Below, in pieces: positions 17,572 through 26,082 of a stretch of DNA of 64,000 bases. Each line of letters opens with the position of its first letter. Positions within the stretch are counted from its first letter, which is position 1. The stretch comes from JAWXBT01 sp964523015 (lineage in GTDB: Bacteria > Bdellovibrionota_C > UBA2361 > J135): contig CAZFXN010000001.1 of NCBI GenBank assembly GCA_964523015.1, forward strand, positions 1 through 64,000, given 5' to 3'. The position numbers and the translations under genes are program-made. Under the pieces are notes generated by a model. It saw only the letters and a list, made by a program, of their open reading frames with translations. It was not told where the DNA came from and searched no databases.

Positions 17572-20326
17572 GTTAACACGGGCTCGACTTTATAAAGATG
17601 AAGCTCTGTTTAATAAACTACTCCCTTTTGCCAGATATGATATCGAGCAAGGTGTGTTTGTACACGCCGATGCTTCATTATGGTTGATGTACGAGTTGGA
17701 GCCTCTCCTTATAACTGCCACCTCTGATGCCTCTGCTTATCAAACATGCTCTAGTATTCAAGAGCTCTTAGATTCATTAGATGTTAGTATTAGTGTCCAG
17801 TTTAATTGGGTGGTAACGTTCGACATTGAAGGTCTACTTCAAAAGGCACTCGAGCAGTACCCAGTATCCGGCGTTGCTGGTTGGATGGCTCGTCGCTGGA
17901 ACAGAATGATGAAAAAGGCAGCTCGTAGCTCTTTTATTCATCAACGACCTAGAAAAATGCGACTTATCCTTTCTTTTAGACATGATCCACCATGGAGCAA
18001 GGGAAATATATTTCAAGAGCTTAAGAGAGCTTTTTCTATCCTGATTAAAGGTAATGTTGGATTCTCTGCAGATCAAAGACGAGCAGAGTATCTAAACTAC
18101 GCCAACAAATTTAAAGGAGAGATTGAGGGTAAAGTATCTCGACTAAGAGACCTTGGTTTCTATCCAAAAAAAGTTGATGGGCAAGCTTTAATTGATACAC
18201 TCTATCCGATACTGAATCGACGAAGCGTTAAAGGTGGTAAGTTTAAAAAAGGGCGCACCTCCTCAATCCCTGTGCCAGTTTTTGATCCGCTTGATTTATT
18301 ATCAAATCAACTCTCTGAAACTGCTGTTGAGCATCCGCAAAATGGTATTATCAAAAAAGATGGTAGAGTTTTTAGAACTGTCTCGATGGTAAAATCTCCT
18401 AATCAAGCTTTTCCTCTGATGATTGCTCCGCTTCAATCGGCGCCATATGAAAATATTATAAGTGTTACTTATTCAAAAGATCCGATGCAAGCTCAGATCA
18501 AAAAACTTGATACGCTTGATAGCACCCTTGGTCTTCGTGAATTTACTAGCATGGGTAGAGGTAATCAAAAGATTCAACATCAGATTAGATCTATTAGGGC
18601 CGCAAGAGAGAGCTTATATAATAACTCCACTCAAATTGTCCGATTAGGTATCCATCAAACATTTATCTGTCAAAATGAACAGGAAGCTATCAGAGCAACC
18701 TCTGAGGCAATGGCAGCTTTTCCTCAATTAAATGGTGCTCGTGGCATGGTTCACGAAATTGCTGACCTTGGTGTAATGATCAATTCATTACCGGGATGCT
18801 ATGAGCCAGCACTTGATGGACGTGGATGGACATCTGTATTGCAATCTTCACGCGCAGTTAGAATGCTTCCTTTATGGGGCAATTGGAAGGGCAGTAAAGG
18901 CTCACTCTTTCTCCTACCAAATCTTTGGAACCGTGAATTAGTAGGATTCGATCTATTCGACTCTAATATTGCACCTAACGTATTAATAAGCGGAGTATCT
19001 GGTGCTGGTAAGAGTTATCTCCTTAACTTTCTTCTGATAACTCTTAATAGAGGGCACTATTCAACTCTCGCAAATGGAATGACTGTTGAACGTCCACCAA
19101 TTACCTTCGTCTTTGACAAAGGAATGCCTAATCAACCGTGTGGATTTGAAAAGATTGCTCATCTATTTGGTGGAAGAATATACGAAGCTACCCCTTCTAA
19201 AGCACCAGCCATGAACTTCTTGGCTCGCTTAGGAGACTGCCCTCACGATAACACCAACGAAGATTTCAAAGATCTAGTGGATATCTGCTCTGACATAGTT
19301 GCAGATATGGCTTCTGAAAATAATCGTCCGTTATCACGACTTCAGGTAGGTGATATTATCACTGCTCTTTTAGAAGCCCATAGAATCTATAGAGCTGGTC
19401 CAATGAAGAGGCAGTTTATTTTAAGTGATGTTGTCGCAGTTCTCCGTGCTCCAAAGAGAGTCGATGAGGATGAGGCTACAGCTATGCGTCGTGTCGAGAT
19501 CGCTCTTTTAATGTCTGAGTACTATGGAGAGGGTACATATGCTAGATTCTTTGATAGACCAGGAGCATTAAGACTAAAAGAAAGATTTATCGTGTTCGAT
19601 CTTAAGGGATTAAGTAGAAATCCTGACCTACAAAGGGTATTTTTAAAGATCGCTATGCTCTGGGCTGACGAGGTCATGAACGATCCAAAAGAGCTCGACT
19701 CGAGAAAGGTTCTTGTGTTCGACGAAGCTCATGATCTTATCGGTAAAACATCTTCAGGTGTTATCGAATCAGCTTTCAGACTTTATCGTAAGAGAAAAGG
19801 TATTGTTATTGCCGCTTCTCAATCTGGTGAAGATTTCTATGTTGGTGCTGGTGGACAGGCTATCGTACAAAACAGCGCGCATAAGATCTTTTTGAGACAA
19901 GATCCAAGTAAGTTTCATTTAACAGCAAAAGCGTTCAATCTAAATGAACAACAGAGTGATGTAATTATGCGTTTACGTACTATTAAAGGTGTTGAATCTC
20001 AATTTTATCTTCTCTCAGATATCGGAGAAGCCGCCCTTGTTCTACCTCTTGAGCCGGCGTACTACTGGGTTAGTACAAATAATGGTGACGACAATCAATT
20101 ATTTCAATCAGTACTTCAGGAATGTAATGGTGATTTTGCAGCAGCACTTGAGAGAGTAAGTATTATAGCTCCAAGTGGCGCAAGTGCGTTTGCACAGTAC
20201 AGAGCTGCTATGCAGCAGGCTCAAGAGCAATCTCGAAATGGCGAAAATTCCGTTTCAAAAACAATTAATACCGCTTTAGGTCAAAATACAGGTTCAAATT
20301 CTATTATAAAGGAGCAGCAAATATGA
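17558..20326 (+). CDS. traC: TraC-like (VirB4-family) secretion ATPase
   Basis: This large cytoplasmic ATPase powers pilus assembly and substrate transport. The protein has about 922 residues. A TraC-type N-terminal domain covers about the first 450 residues. The Walker A motif GVSGAGKS is at about 479-486 and the Walker B motif KVLVFDEAH at about 717-725. Later, the sequence IAASQSGEDF matches the conserved sensor region of VirB4 proteins. The ATG at 17558 was chosen over an in-frame GTG two codons upstream. The gene overlaps both its neighbours, showing translational coupling. Confidence 0.88.
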   Translation: MSIDRLTRARLYKDEALFNKLLPFARYDIEQGVFVHADASLWLMYELEPLLITATSDASAYQTCSSIQELLDSLDVSISVQFNWVVTFDIEGLLQKALEQYPVSGVAGWMARRWNRMMKKAARSSFIHQRPRKMRLILSFRHDPPWSKGNIFQELKRAFSILIKGNVGFSADQRRAEYLNYANKFKGEIEGKVSRLRDLGFYPKKVDGQALIDTLYPILNRRSVKGGKFKKGRTSSIPVPVFDPLDLLSNQLSETAVEHPQNGIIKKDGRVFRTVSMVKSPNQAFPLMIAPLQSAPYENIISVTYSKDPMQAQIKKLDTLDSTLGLREFTSMGRGNQKIQHQIRSIRAARESLYNNSTQIVRLGIHQTFICQNEQEAIRATSEAMAAFPQLNGARGMVHEIADLGVMINSLPGCYEPALDGRGWTSVLQSSRAVRMLPLWGNWKGSKGSLFLLPNLWNRELVGFDLFDSNIAPNVLISGVSGAGKSYLLNFLLITLNRGHYSTLANGMTVERPPITFVFDKGMPNQPCGFEKIAHLFGGRIYEATPSKAPAMNFLARLGDCPHDNTNEDFKDLVDICSDIVADMASENNRPLSRLQVGDIITALLEAHRIYRAGPMKRQFILSDVVAVLRAPKRVDEDEATAMRRVEIALLMSEYYGEGTYARFFDRPGALRLKERFIVFDLKGLSRNPDLQRVFLKIAMLWADEVMNDPKELDSRKVLVFDEAHDLIGKTSSGVIESAFRLYRKRKGIVIAASQSGEDFYVGAGGQAIVQNSAHKIFLRQDPSKFHLTAKAFNLNEQQSDVIMRLRTIKGVESQFYLLSDIGEAALVLPLEPAYYWVSTNNGDDNQLFQSVLQECNGDFAAALERVSIIAPSGASAFAQYRAAMQQAQEQSRNGENSVSKTINTALGQNTGSNSIIKEQQI

Positions 20327-20631
20327 AATCTTTAATTTTAACTCGAATCTTTCAATCTTTTTGTGTAGTGTTGATAGGAATACTGACTGGTTGTGCAGCA
20401 GTTAATCCATTTGTACATACAAAAACTGTTTACCGTGAAGTTCCTATTAGTGGACCAAAGGCTGATGTTCCTCCTGGAGTAGTTGAATATGTTTGGGAAG
20501 AGCCTATGGTCGATGTTGTTGACGTGCCGCCAGGATTAGATCCTGAAGGAAGATATTATAGACCTGGTCATCAAGCTGTAGTTGAAGTTCGCCAAGGTAG
20601 ATGGAGACATTACAAACTGGAGAATAACTAA
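20323..20631 (+). CDS. Small lipoprotein of the secretion cluster
   Basis: The 102-residue protein starts in a four-base ATGA overlap with the traC-like gene. It has a lipoprotein signal with lipobox LTGC (Cys at about 24) and a short Pro- and Tyr-rich mature part that ends in basic residues. No family is recognised. Its position suggests an outer-membrane accessory of the T4SS. Confidence 0.65.
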   Translation: MKSLILTRIFQSFCVVLIGILTGCAAVNPFVHTKTVYREVPISGPKADVPPGVVEYVWEEPMVDVVDVPPGLDPEGRYYRPGHQAVVEVRQGRWRHYKLENN

Positions 20632-20647
20632 GTATAGGAGGTTTATT

Positions 20648-21034
20648 ATGGGAGTTCTCTCAGCACGATCTTTTGTTGCACCGATACTAGATAAGAAAAA
20701 TCTAATTGCCATCGTTCTTATTGCTGTATTCTTTGCTGTCTATAGGCTTTCAGGGGGCTCTATTGAAACTGGTTCAAATCAAAGTCGCTCAAACTTAAAA
20801 GTAGCACCAGTAAGTGATTCATTTTTCGATCAGATGACTGAATCAGAGTCAATCTCTCCAATTTCAGATCTTAAAAAGATTCAAGGGAATGAATCCGCTA
20901 GGCCAACCAAAAGGAAAGCTGCCTCAAGTGATCTACTAGATGATATTTTGGTTGATAGGAAACCTAAGGAGGAAGCCCCTACTGGATCAAACTCCCAGCT
21001 TGATGATATCGAAAGGAGTCTTGGATTACGTTAA
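20648..21034 (+). CDS. Hypothetical single-pass membrane protein of the secretion cluster
   Basis: The ATG at 20648 follows a perfect AGGAGG by seven bases, so the longer frame from 20582, which overlaps the lipoprotein gene, is rejected. The 128-residue product has one membrane helix (about 19-35) followed by a Ser/Asp/Lys-rich, probably disordered region. A short acidic repeat recurs near the end (DLLDDILV and QLDDIERSL). No domain is recognised. Confidence 0.6.
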   Translation: MGVLSARSFVAPILDKKNLIAIVLIAVFFAVYRLSGGSIETGSNQSRSNLKVAPVSDSFFDQMTESESISPISDLKKIQGNESARPTKRKAASSDLLDDILVDRKPKEEAPTGSNSQLDDIERSLGLR

Positions 21035-21048
21035 TTTAAAATTGTTAT

Positions 21049-21579
21049 ATGATAGAGGGACAGATTACATTCAATCGAAGTTGGCGCTCTCAATGGCAAC
21101 GCATGATCGTTTTCTTTGTTCTCTCTGGAATAAGTATTTTTTTGTCCTCATATTTTCCTGAAAGCATCATAAGAGGTCGCTTATTTACCATCGCTGGCGA
21201 AGCATTTTTTTTGAACCTTCCTCTATTTAGTTTTTTACCTTTGTACGGATTAGTTAATTTAATGTTGCCGATATACGATGCTAGATTTACGATTGATAAT
21301 CGTGGTCTTGAATCTCGGATAGGAATATTGTCTCTTAATCAACGAATTGTAAAGGTTCGGTATGAAGACATTCGCAGCCTTGAGCTCAATCAAACTTTAC
21401 TAGATCGCGGTATTAACGTCGGTGCTATCTCAATTGGCAGTGCTGCAACAAGTACCATTGAAATTGTCTTTGACGGACTAGTTGAGCCCGTCGAGATTAA
21501 AAATCTTATACAACTAGAAAGAGATTCAAGGTTACGTAAAGCGTCATCTGATGAGAAAAAGATTCAGGCAGCGCTATAG
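21049..21579 (+). CDS. Membrane protein with bacterial PH-like (bPH2/YdbS-type) domain
   Basis: The 176-residue protein has two membrane helices (about 18-38 and 50-75) followed by a beta-rich domain with ARFTIDNRGLESRIGIL and the sequence VRYEDIRSLEL. This is the pattern of YdbS-like bPH2 domains. PH-domain membrane proteins of this type are poorly characterised. It lies inside the T4SS operon between two accessory genes, so a role in the machine is inferred only from position. No strong ribosome binding site is visible. Confidence 0.6.
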   Translation: MIEGQITFNRSWRSQWQRMIVFFVLSGISIFLSSYFPESIIRGRLFTIAGEAFFLNLPLFSFLPLYGLVNLMLPIYDARFTIDNRGLESRIGILSLNQRIVKVRYEDIRSLELNQTLLDRGINVGAISIGSAATSTIEIVFDGLVEPVEIKNLIQLERDSRLRKASSDEKKIQAAL

Positions 21580-21596
21580 TTTTTTGGAGGTATTTT

Positions 21597-22664
21597 ATGA
21601 GGTTTGTTTTTAAATCTGCCATAATGGCAAACTATCTGTCAGTAGTCCTGTTAGCGATCCTGATAAGTACATTAATTATTTCCAATTCTGCTAAGGCTGA
21701 TAAGGTCGTAGAAAATCTTAAAGATAAAATCTCAACTCTTAAAGCTAGCGTAGAGGGATCTGATACGAGCGATCGTGATTTTAGTGCCGAACAGGAAGAG
21801 TTCGACCGCATGAGAGAGCAACTCCTTGCTGCAGAAAATGAAATTATAAAAGGGGAAACCAAGAAATCATTAAATCAAGCGACTGTATCTGCTGATTATG
21901 AATATAAAAAGGAATATCAAAAGGAAGCAAAACTACCTAAAAACGATGATAGCTTTACGGAAGATCTTGATGATTCCTTAGAGAAGGATGCTAGAGCTGA
22001 GATGGCTAAAAAAGCAATCGACAGTACCTTTCAAGAGAATGAAGAATTAAAAGCAAAGTATCAAACTGCACTTACCCAACTAGCTGCTAGAAACAAAGAA
22101 TTGACAGCTCTAAGATCAGAGAAAACTTCTGTTACATCTGAGTCAAAAGTATCTAGAGATAAAATTGCATCCTTACAAAAAGAGCTTCAAGGAGCAAAAA
22201 ATAAACTCCTGGTTAGTGAAGCAGAGGTGGAAAGATTATCCGCACTAGCTGGATCCGGAGCTAAACATGCTAGACTCCCTGCTCCTGCTACTGGACGCTC
22301 TTCAGTTTACTCAACTGCTAATAGTAACGTACAGACAACTTCCATTAAGCCTGAAACTTCTGATCTAACTGTTTTAACAGTGGTTGCTAGCAAAGCATAC
22401 CTACGAACTGGTCCTGGAAAAGATAATTCTCCACTAATGGAGGTACGAAGCGGTACTAAACTAGCTGTAGAAGACAGACAGGGAAATTGGTTTAGAGTGA
22501 CAACGCCTACTGGCACACGTGCCTGGATCGCTTCCGAAGTAGTTGCATTTGGACCGAGCAGTACTGCTCGTCCATCCCAAACTGTAAAAATTAAAGCTTC
22601 AAGTGAAAAAAATGATCAGATCGAAGAAAAAGCGTTTGAGCTTATTAATAAGCATTCTCGCTAG
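21597..22664 (+). CDS. Secreted coiled-coil protein with SH3b domain
   Basis: The ATG at 21597 follows GGAGG. A signal peptide (1-34, ending AKA) is followed by a long charged coiled-coil region (about 35-215). The C-terminal bacterial SH3 domain (about 255-310) has the typical YLRTGPGKDN and GNWFRVTTPTGTRAWI motifs. SH3b domains usually bind peptidoglycan, so this protein may position the secretion channel in the cell wall. The M23 peptidase gene starts inside its 3' end. Confidence 0.75.
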   Translation: MRFVFKSAIMANYLSVVLLAILISTLIISNSAKADKVVENLKDKISTLKASVEGSDTSDRDFSAEQEEFDRMREQLLAAENEIIKGETKKSLNQATVSADYEYKKEYQKEAKLPKNDDSFTEDLDDSLEKDARAEMAKKAIDSTFQENEELKAKYQTALTQLAARNKELTALRSEKTSVTSESKVSRDKIASLQKELQGAKNKLLVSEAEVERLSALAGSGAKHARLPAPATGRSSVYSTANSNVQTTSIKPETSDLTVLTVVASKAYLRTGPGKDNSPLMEVRSGTKLAVEDRQGNWFRVTTPTGTRAWIASEVVAFGPSSTARPSQTVKIKASSEKNDQIEEKAFELINKHSR

Positions 22665-23148
22665 TCTTTTACTATTAACGATTGGGTTTCCTAATTTGCC
22701 AATCATTGCAGCCCCTAAATTTCCTGGGGATGCATTGAGTACATTTGTTTTTCCACTTTTTGCACCAAGAAAATCTAGCCCCTTTGGCGAGCGTAAGCAT
22801 CCGATACTTCGTAAGGTCCGCCACCATGCTGGAATAGATCTAGCTGCCCCTAAGGGAACCCCTATACGTTCGATTATGAGTGGTACTGTAGTGTTTGCTG
22901 ATGACTATGAGGGGTATGGCAAACTAATTACTATTCGACATAATGATGAGCTTACAAGCCACTATGGGCACTGTGATAAGATTAAAGTTGAAGTTGGTAA
23001 AAGAATAAAAGCAGGTCAGATTATTGGGACAGTAGGTGAAACAGGGCTTGCTTCTGGACCGCACCTTCATTTTGAAATACGGATAAAAGGAAAGGCTTAC
23101 AATCCTGAACTCCTTATCCCAGAGTTAAATTCTGAGGCTAAGGGATAA
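22603..23148 (+). CDS. M23-family (LytM) peptidoglycan endopeptidase
   Basis: The protein has a signal peptide (about residues 4-38) and a complete M23 domain. The zinc ligands are visible as HHAGID (first His/Asp pair) and GPHLHFE (HXH), with the connecting TSHYGH motif also present. It is therefore expected to be active. It overlaps the SH3b-protein gene by 62 bp, with a GTG start and an ATG three codons later as alternative. Placed in the T4SS operon, it probably opens the cell wall for channel or pilus assembly. Confidence 0.85.
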   Translation: MKKMIRSKKKRLSLLISILASLLLLTIGFPNLPIIAAPKFPGDALSTFVFPLFAPRKSSPFGERKHPILRKVRHHAGIDLAAPKGTPIRSIMSGTVVFADDYEGYGKLITIRHNDELTSHYGHCDKIKVEVGKRIKAGQIIGTVGETGLASGPHLHFEIRIKGKAYNPELLIPELNSEAKG

Positions 23149-23457
23149 TCCTGATTGGTTTCAACTAGTTAGTAGCCTACCTAGAACTCTGCTAACATAT
23201 CACCGTATGCAACTAAGAGGATGATTATCCCCATAACATTAGTAATAAAAATGGGACATCTGCCCAACGTGAGTTGTCGCCAAATTTTATTTTTTTAGGG
23301 TGCTTTTTAATATCCCAAAAGGTTATAACTTTGGTTACCTGCCTAGGATGTAAGATTGCAACCTATTAAAGATAGTATTTGGGGGCAATTCATAAGTAAG
23401 CATCTGTCGAAATAAATTAATATAGAAAATATAGTGAAAAAACTAATTGGAGTTACT
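23149..23457. other. Gap before first pilin gene
   Basis: About 309 bp without a convincing gene separate the peptidase from the first pilin gene. A small hairpin CAACgtgaGTTG near 23267 is followed by a T-rich run (23285-23297), which could be a weak terminator for the long operon. The pilin promoter should lie here, but I cannot place it. No ORF or known RNA is recognised. Confidence 0.4.
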
Positions 23458-23877
23458 ATGAATGAAGTTAATTCTCTTTTACAAAAAGTAAAGGGAAGCT
23501 TTCTATCTACTGGTCAATATATTGGGGCTGTATTTTATGCACCTACAAGAGGCCAGAGTCAGATTGCTCTTTTCTTACTTGGAGTTATTATCCTATCAGG
23601 CGGTCTTACAATCCATGCAATTGCTCAAGGTGATGTGGGATCAGACCTCGTAGGTGAATACAATGACGAGCGTGTTTCTGAGGCCGTTAATAGAATCTTC
23701 GCTTATATCGAAGGTTCCTTTGGAGCCTTAATCATGGTTGCTGCTGGTTTAGGAGCAATTATGGCGGCTGCGTTCGGACAATATAGAGCTGCTTTAGGAT
23801 TACTTGTTGTAGCGGTTGGATCATTTATCCTTCGCTCTCTTGTTGGAACATTCTTTAACACAGAGACAATTCAATAA
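23458..23877 (+). CDS. TraA-like pilin paralogue 1
   Basis: The ATG at 23458 lies five bases after GGAG; an in-frame GTG at 23434 is less likely. The 139-residue prepilin has a long leader with a hydrophobic helix (about 37-57) ending HAIAQGDV, where cleavage is plausible. The mature peptide of about 80 residues has two hydrophobic segments (about 88-106 and 110-128). This topology is that of TraA/VirB2 pilins. The mature part is almost identical in protein sequence to paralogue 2. A strong terminator follows. Confidence 0.7.
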   Translation: MNEVNSLLQKVKGSFLSTGQYIGAVFYAPTRGQSQIALFLLGVIILSGGLTIHAIAQGDVGSDLVGEYNDERVSEAVNRIFAYIEGSFGALIMVAAGLGAIMAAAFGQYRAALGLLVVAVGSFILRSLVGTFFNTETIQ

Positions 23878-23915
23878 CGACAATCCAGTAATCAAAAGAG
23901 CTTGATAAGAGCTCT

Positions 23916-23945
23916 AAAAGGGACCTTTAGGGGTCCCTTTTATTT
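23916..23945 (+). terminator. Rho-independent terminator after pilin 1
   Basis: AAAAGGGACC (23916-23925) pairs perfectly with GGTCCCTTTT (23932-23941) around a 6-nt loop, followed by a T-rich run. It isolates the first pilin transcript and would allow high, separate pilin expression. Confidence 0.88.
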
Positions 23946-23969
23946 TGTCCCCTTTTTATTTTTTCATTA

Positions 23970-24062
23970 TTGACGGTCATACAGTGATAGTCGTATGATT
24001 GATCTAATGTAGCATTAGCTACATATTTATCTAAGCGTTTATCTAAGCGTTTATCTAAAGCG
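23970..24062 (+). promoter_or_regulatory. Promoter with hairpin and 12-bp tandem repeats
   Basis: A sigma-70-like promoter is TTGACG (23970-23975), an 18-nt spacer and TATGAT (23994-23999). Downstream are a 7-bp hairpin (ATGTAGC 24007-24013 with GCTACAT 24018-24024) and three tandem copies of TTTATCTAAGCG (24026-24037, 24038-24049 and 24050-24062, the last with one inserted A). The repeats lie in the 5' leader of the outer-membrane protein gene and could be a regulator-binding site. Confidence 0.6.
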
Positions 24063-24090
24063 GACCTTATTAAAATCAAGCGGAGACCGT

Positions 24091-24918
24091 ATGGCATTCT
24101 ATAAAAAATTCCCTTTTGTTGTTGCAGTGCCTTTTCTTTATATCTCTCCTATGATTGCCAAGGCTGAGACTGGGCCATTGGGATTTGGTTCTCCTCAGTT
24201 TAGCGAAGATATGGAAACTGACCGTCCTGATTTTTCTGAGGGCACTAAAACTGTTGAAGCTGGACACCTACAGATAGAAGCGGGGTATACCTTTACTGAT
24301 AATAATGACGGTGGAGTGATAACTGAATCACACGCAGTTCCAGGGGTACTGGTCCGTATTGGATTAGCTCCAAAATATGAACTCAGAATAGGTTGGCAAG
24401 GATTTATAGATTCGGAAACAACATCATCAGGTGACAATGCTCAGTCAGATGGTGTTGGCGATATGTCAATTGGCACAAAGTTTAGACTTCAAGAAAACGA
24501 TGCAGGATGGGATGTAAGTAGTATAATAGAAACCTCCTTACCTGTTGGAGATGATGAGGTTGCATCCGATAAACATGAGCCTGCTGTTAAATTACTATTT
24601 GCCAAGGACTTATCTAGTGACCTTTCATTTGCAACAAATTTGAATGCTACCTACGTTAGTGGCAGTACAGAAAGGTATTATGAGCTAGCGGCGTCGGCAT
24701 CATTTGGCACTGACCTAACTGACACCATCGGGCTATTTTTAGAATACTATGGGCAATTTCCTCTTGAAAATGTCCCTGAAGAGAATCTTCACACTTTAAA
24801 TGGTGGTCTAACCCTCGCGCTAGATGAAAACCTACAGCTAGATGCATTTGTTGGAACCGGTCTTAATGCTGAAGCAGATGATTTCTTTACCGGCTTTGGT
24901 GTGAGTTTCCGAATGTAA
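24091..24918 (+). CDS. Outer-membrane channel-like protein (Phenol_MetA_deg / transporter family)
   Basis: The 275-residue protein has a signal peptide (1-25, ending AKA). A motif TDRPDFSEG then TVEAGHLQIEAGYTF marks the N-terminus of the Phenol_MetA_deg (PF13557) outer-membrane barrel family. The rest is alternating beta-strand sequence ending in Phe-Arg-Met. The family is thought to form outer-membrane channels, with substrates mostly unknown. It has its own promoter and lies between pilin paralogues 1 and 2. Confidence 0.75.
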   Translation: MAFYKKFPFVVAVPFLYISPMIAKAETGPLGFGSPQFSEDMETDRPDFSEGTKTVEAGHLQIEAGYTFTDNNDGGVITESHAVPGVLVRIGLAPKYELRIGWQGFIDSETTSSGDNAQSDGVGDMSIGTKFRLQENDAGWDVSSIIETSLPVGDDEVASDKHEPAVKLLFAKDLSSDLSFATNLNATYVSGSTERYYELAASASFGTDLTDTIGLFLEYYGQFPLENVPEENLHTLNGGLTLALDENLQLDAFVGTGLNAEADDFFTGFGVSFRM

Positions 24919-25132
24919 ATAGTTCTTGATTTATAACTACCTAATTTGTCAGTTAAATATCATCCCCTAACAGGATTGATAAACTAAGTCACATATACCT
25001 TAAAACCACACATAACACTGCTCATCAAGGTGATATGTCCAACTCTAGCTAGTTCGTATCGCATCAAGTTCTCACCAGGTTTCTTTCTCGGTTTTCAACA
25101 AAAAAAACGTTAATTTAAACACGGAGACGACA

Positions 25133-25564
25133 ATGTCTGTCTATACGTCATTGATAACCAAAGTAAGTAACTCGACACAAAATGTAAGCCAGTATTTAGG
25201 CCAGTATTTAAGCACGATGTTTAATGCTCCAACAAAGAAGCAAACTCAATTTATGCTCTTCTGCCTAGGAATAACGCTAGTTGCTTCAGGCATTACCGTT
25301 GAATTGCTAGCTCAAGGCGATGTGGGATCTGACCTCGTTGGTGAATATAACGATGAGCGTGTAGGTGAAGCTGTTAATAGAATCTTTGCCTATATTGAGG
25401 GATCTTTTGGAGCTTTAATCATGGTAGCCGCTGGATTAGGAGCAATTATGGCAGCTGCCCTTGGTAGCTACTCAGCAGCTATTGGACTCTTAGTAGTGGC
25501 AGTTGGAGCTTTCGTACTTAGATCTCTAGTTGGAACATTCTTTAATACTGAAAGTATTCAGTAA
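25133..25564 (+). CDS. TraA-like pilin paralogue 2
   Basis: The 143-residue prepilin follows a GGAG site. The leader differs from paralogue 1 (residues 1-58) but keeps a hydrophobic helix ending in ELLAQGDV. From AQGDVGSDLVGEYNDERV onward it is nearly identical to paralogue 1, ending FFNTESIQ. The two genes differ at many synonymous positions in this part, which indicates long-term purifying selection rather than a recent copy. It is presumably an alternative or mixed pilus subunit. Confidence 0.7.
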   Translation: MSVYTSLITKVSNSTQNVSQYLGQYLSTMFNAPTKKQTQFMLFCLGITLVASGITVELLAQGDVGSDLVGEYNDERVGEAVNRIFAYIEGSFGALIMVAAGLGAIMAAALGSYSAAIGLLVVAVGAFVLRSLVGTFFNTESIQ

Positions 25565-25585
25565 TAATTGGGTGATACTGTGCAT

Positions 25586-25629
25586 AAAAGTGAGGTTAGT
25601 CTACTGATAAACCTCTCTTTTATATTTTA
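25586..25629 (+). terminator. Probable terminator after pilin 2
   Basis: AAAAGTGAGGTT (25586-25597) can pair with AACCTCTCTTTT (25610-25621) with one mismatch, followed by TATATTTT. It separates pilin 2 from pilin 3. Confidence 0.65.
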
Positions 25630-25692
25630 AATGATCTATTAGCGATATATAACAGTTGAATAATTTCAGCCCTAAGTTAGAATAGTACTATT

Positions 25693-26043
25693 ATGAACCG
25701 CCAGCACATACAAAGCCTACTCATTCTAGTTGCCTATGCTCTTATCTTAAGCATCTCTGTGACTGCTTACTCTAATATTAATTTTATTGACCTCTCTGAT
25801 TTTCCAGGCAATGCCCCTGGTTACTATAACGATTTACGGATCGGAGAAGTTGTGAACCGGATCCTTAACTACCTAGAAGGAAGCCTTGGTGCGTTGATTA
25901 TGGTTAGTGCCGGATTGCTTGCAATCCTTAGTGCCGCTTTTGGAAACTATAGAGCTTCTATAGCACTCCTTGTGGTTGCGATCGGGCCATTCATTCTCCG
26001 GTCATTTGTTGGTAGCTTTTTTAATGATGAAAATATTCGGTAG
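25693..26043 (+). CDS. TraA-like pilin paralogue 3, divergent, short leader
   Basis: The 116-residue protein has a much shorter leader with one hydrophobic helix (about 7-26). The mature region aligns with the other two pilins (YNDLRIGEVVNRILNYLEGSLGALIMVSAGL to SFVGSFFNDENIR) but has diverged clearly. Both hydrophobic pilin segments are kept. It may be a tip or minor subunit. It is the last gene of the secretion cluster and converges on the HD-protein gene. Confidence 0.65.
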   Translation: MNRQHIQSLLILVAYALILSISVTAYSNINFIDLSDFPGNAPGYYNDLRIGEVVNRILNYLEGSLGALIMVSAGLLAILSAAFGNYRASIALLVVAIGPFILRSFVGSFFNDENIR

Positions 26044-26064
26044 GTATTTCTTTATCTCGCTATC

Positions 26065-26082
26065 ATGATCTTTCAAGATCAT
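26065..26082. terminator. Hairpin between convergent genes
   Basis: ATGATCTT (26065-26072) pairs with AAGATCAT (26075-26082) around a 2-nt loop. It overlaps the stop codon of the HD-protein gene and lies 22 bp after the pilin 3 stop. It may terminate both transcripts, but U-runs are poor. Confidence 0.35.

Noticed and set aside
1916..26043. Complete self-transmissible conjugative element
   Set aside because: No relaxase, integrase, att site or partition genes were found in or around the cluster.
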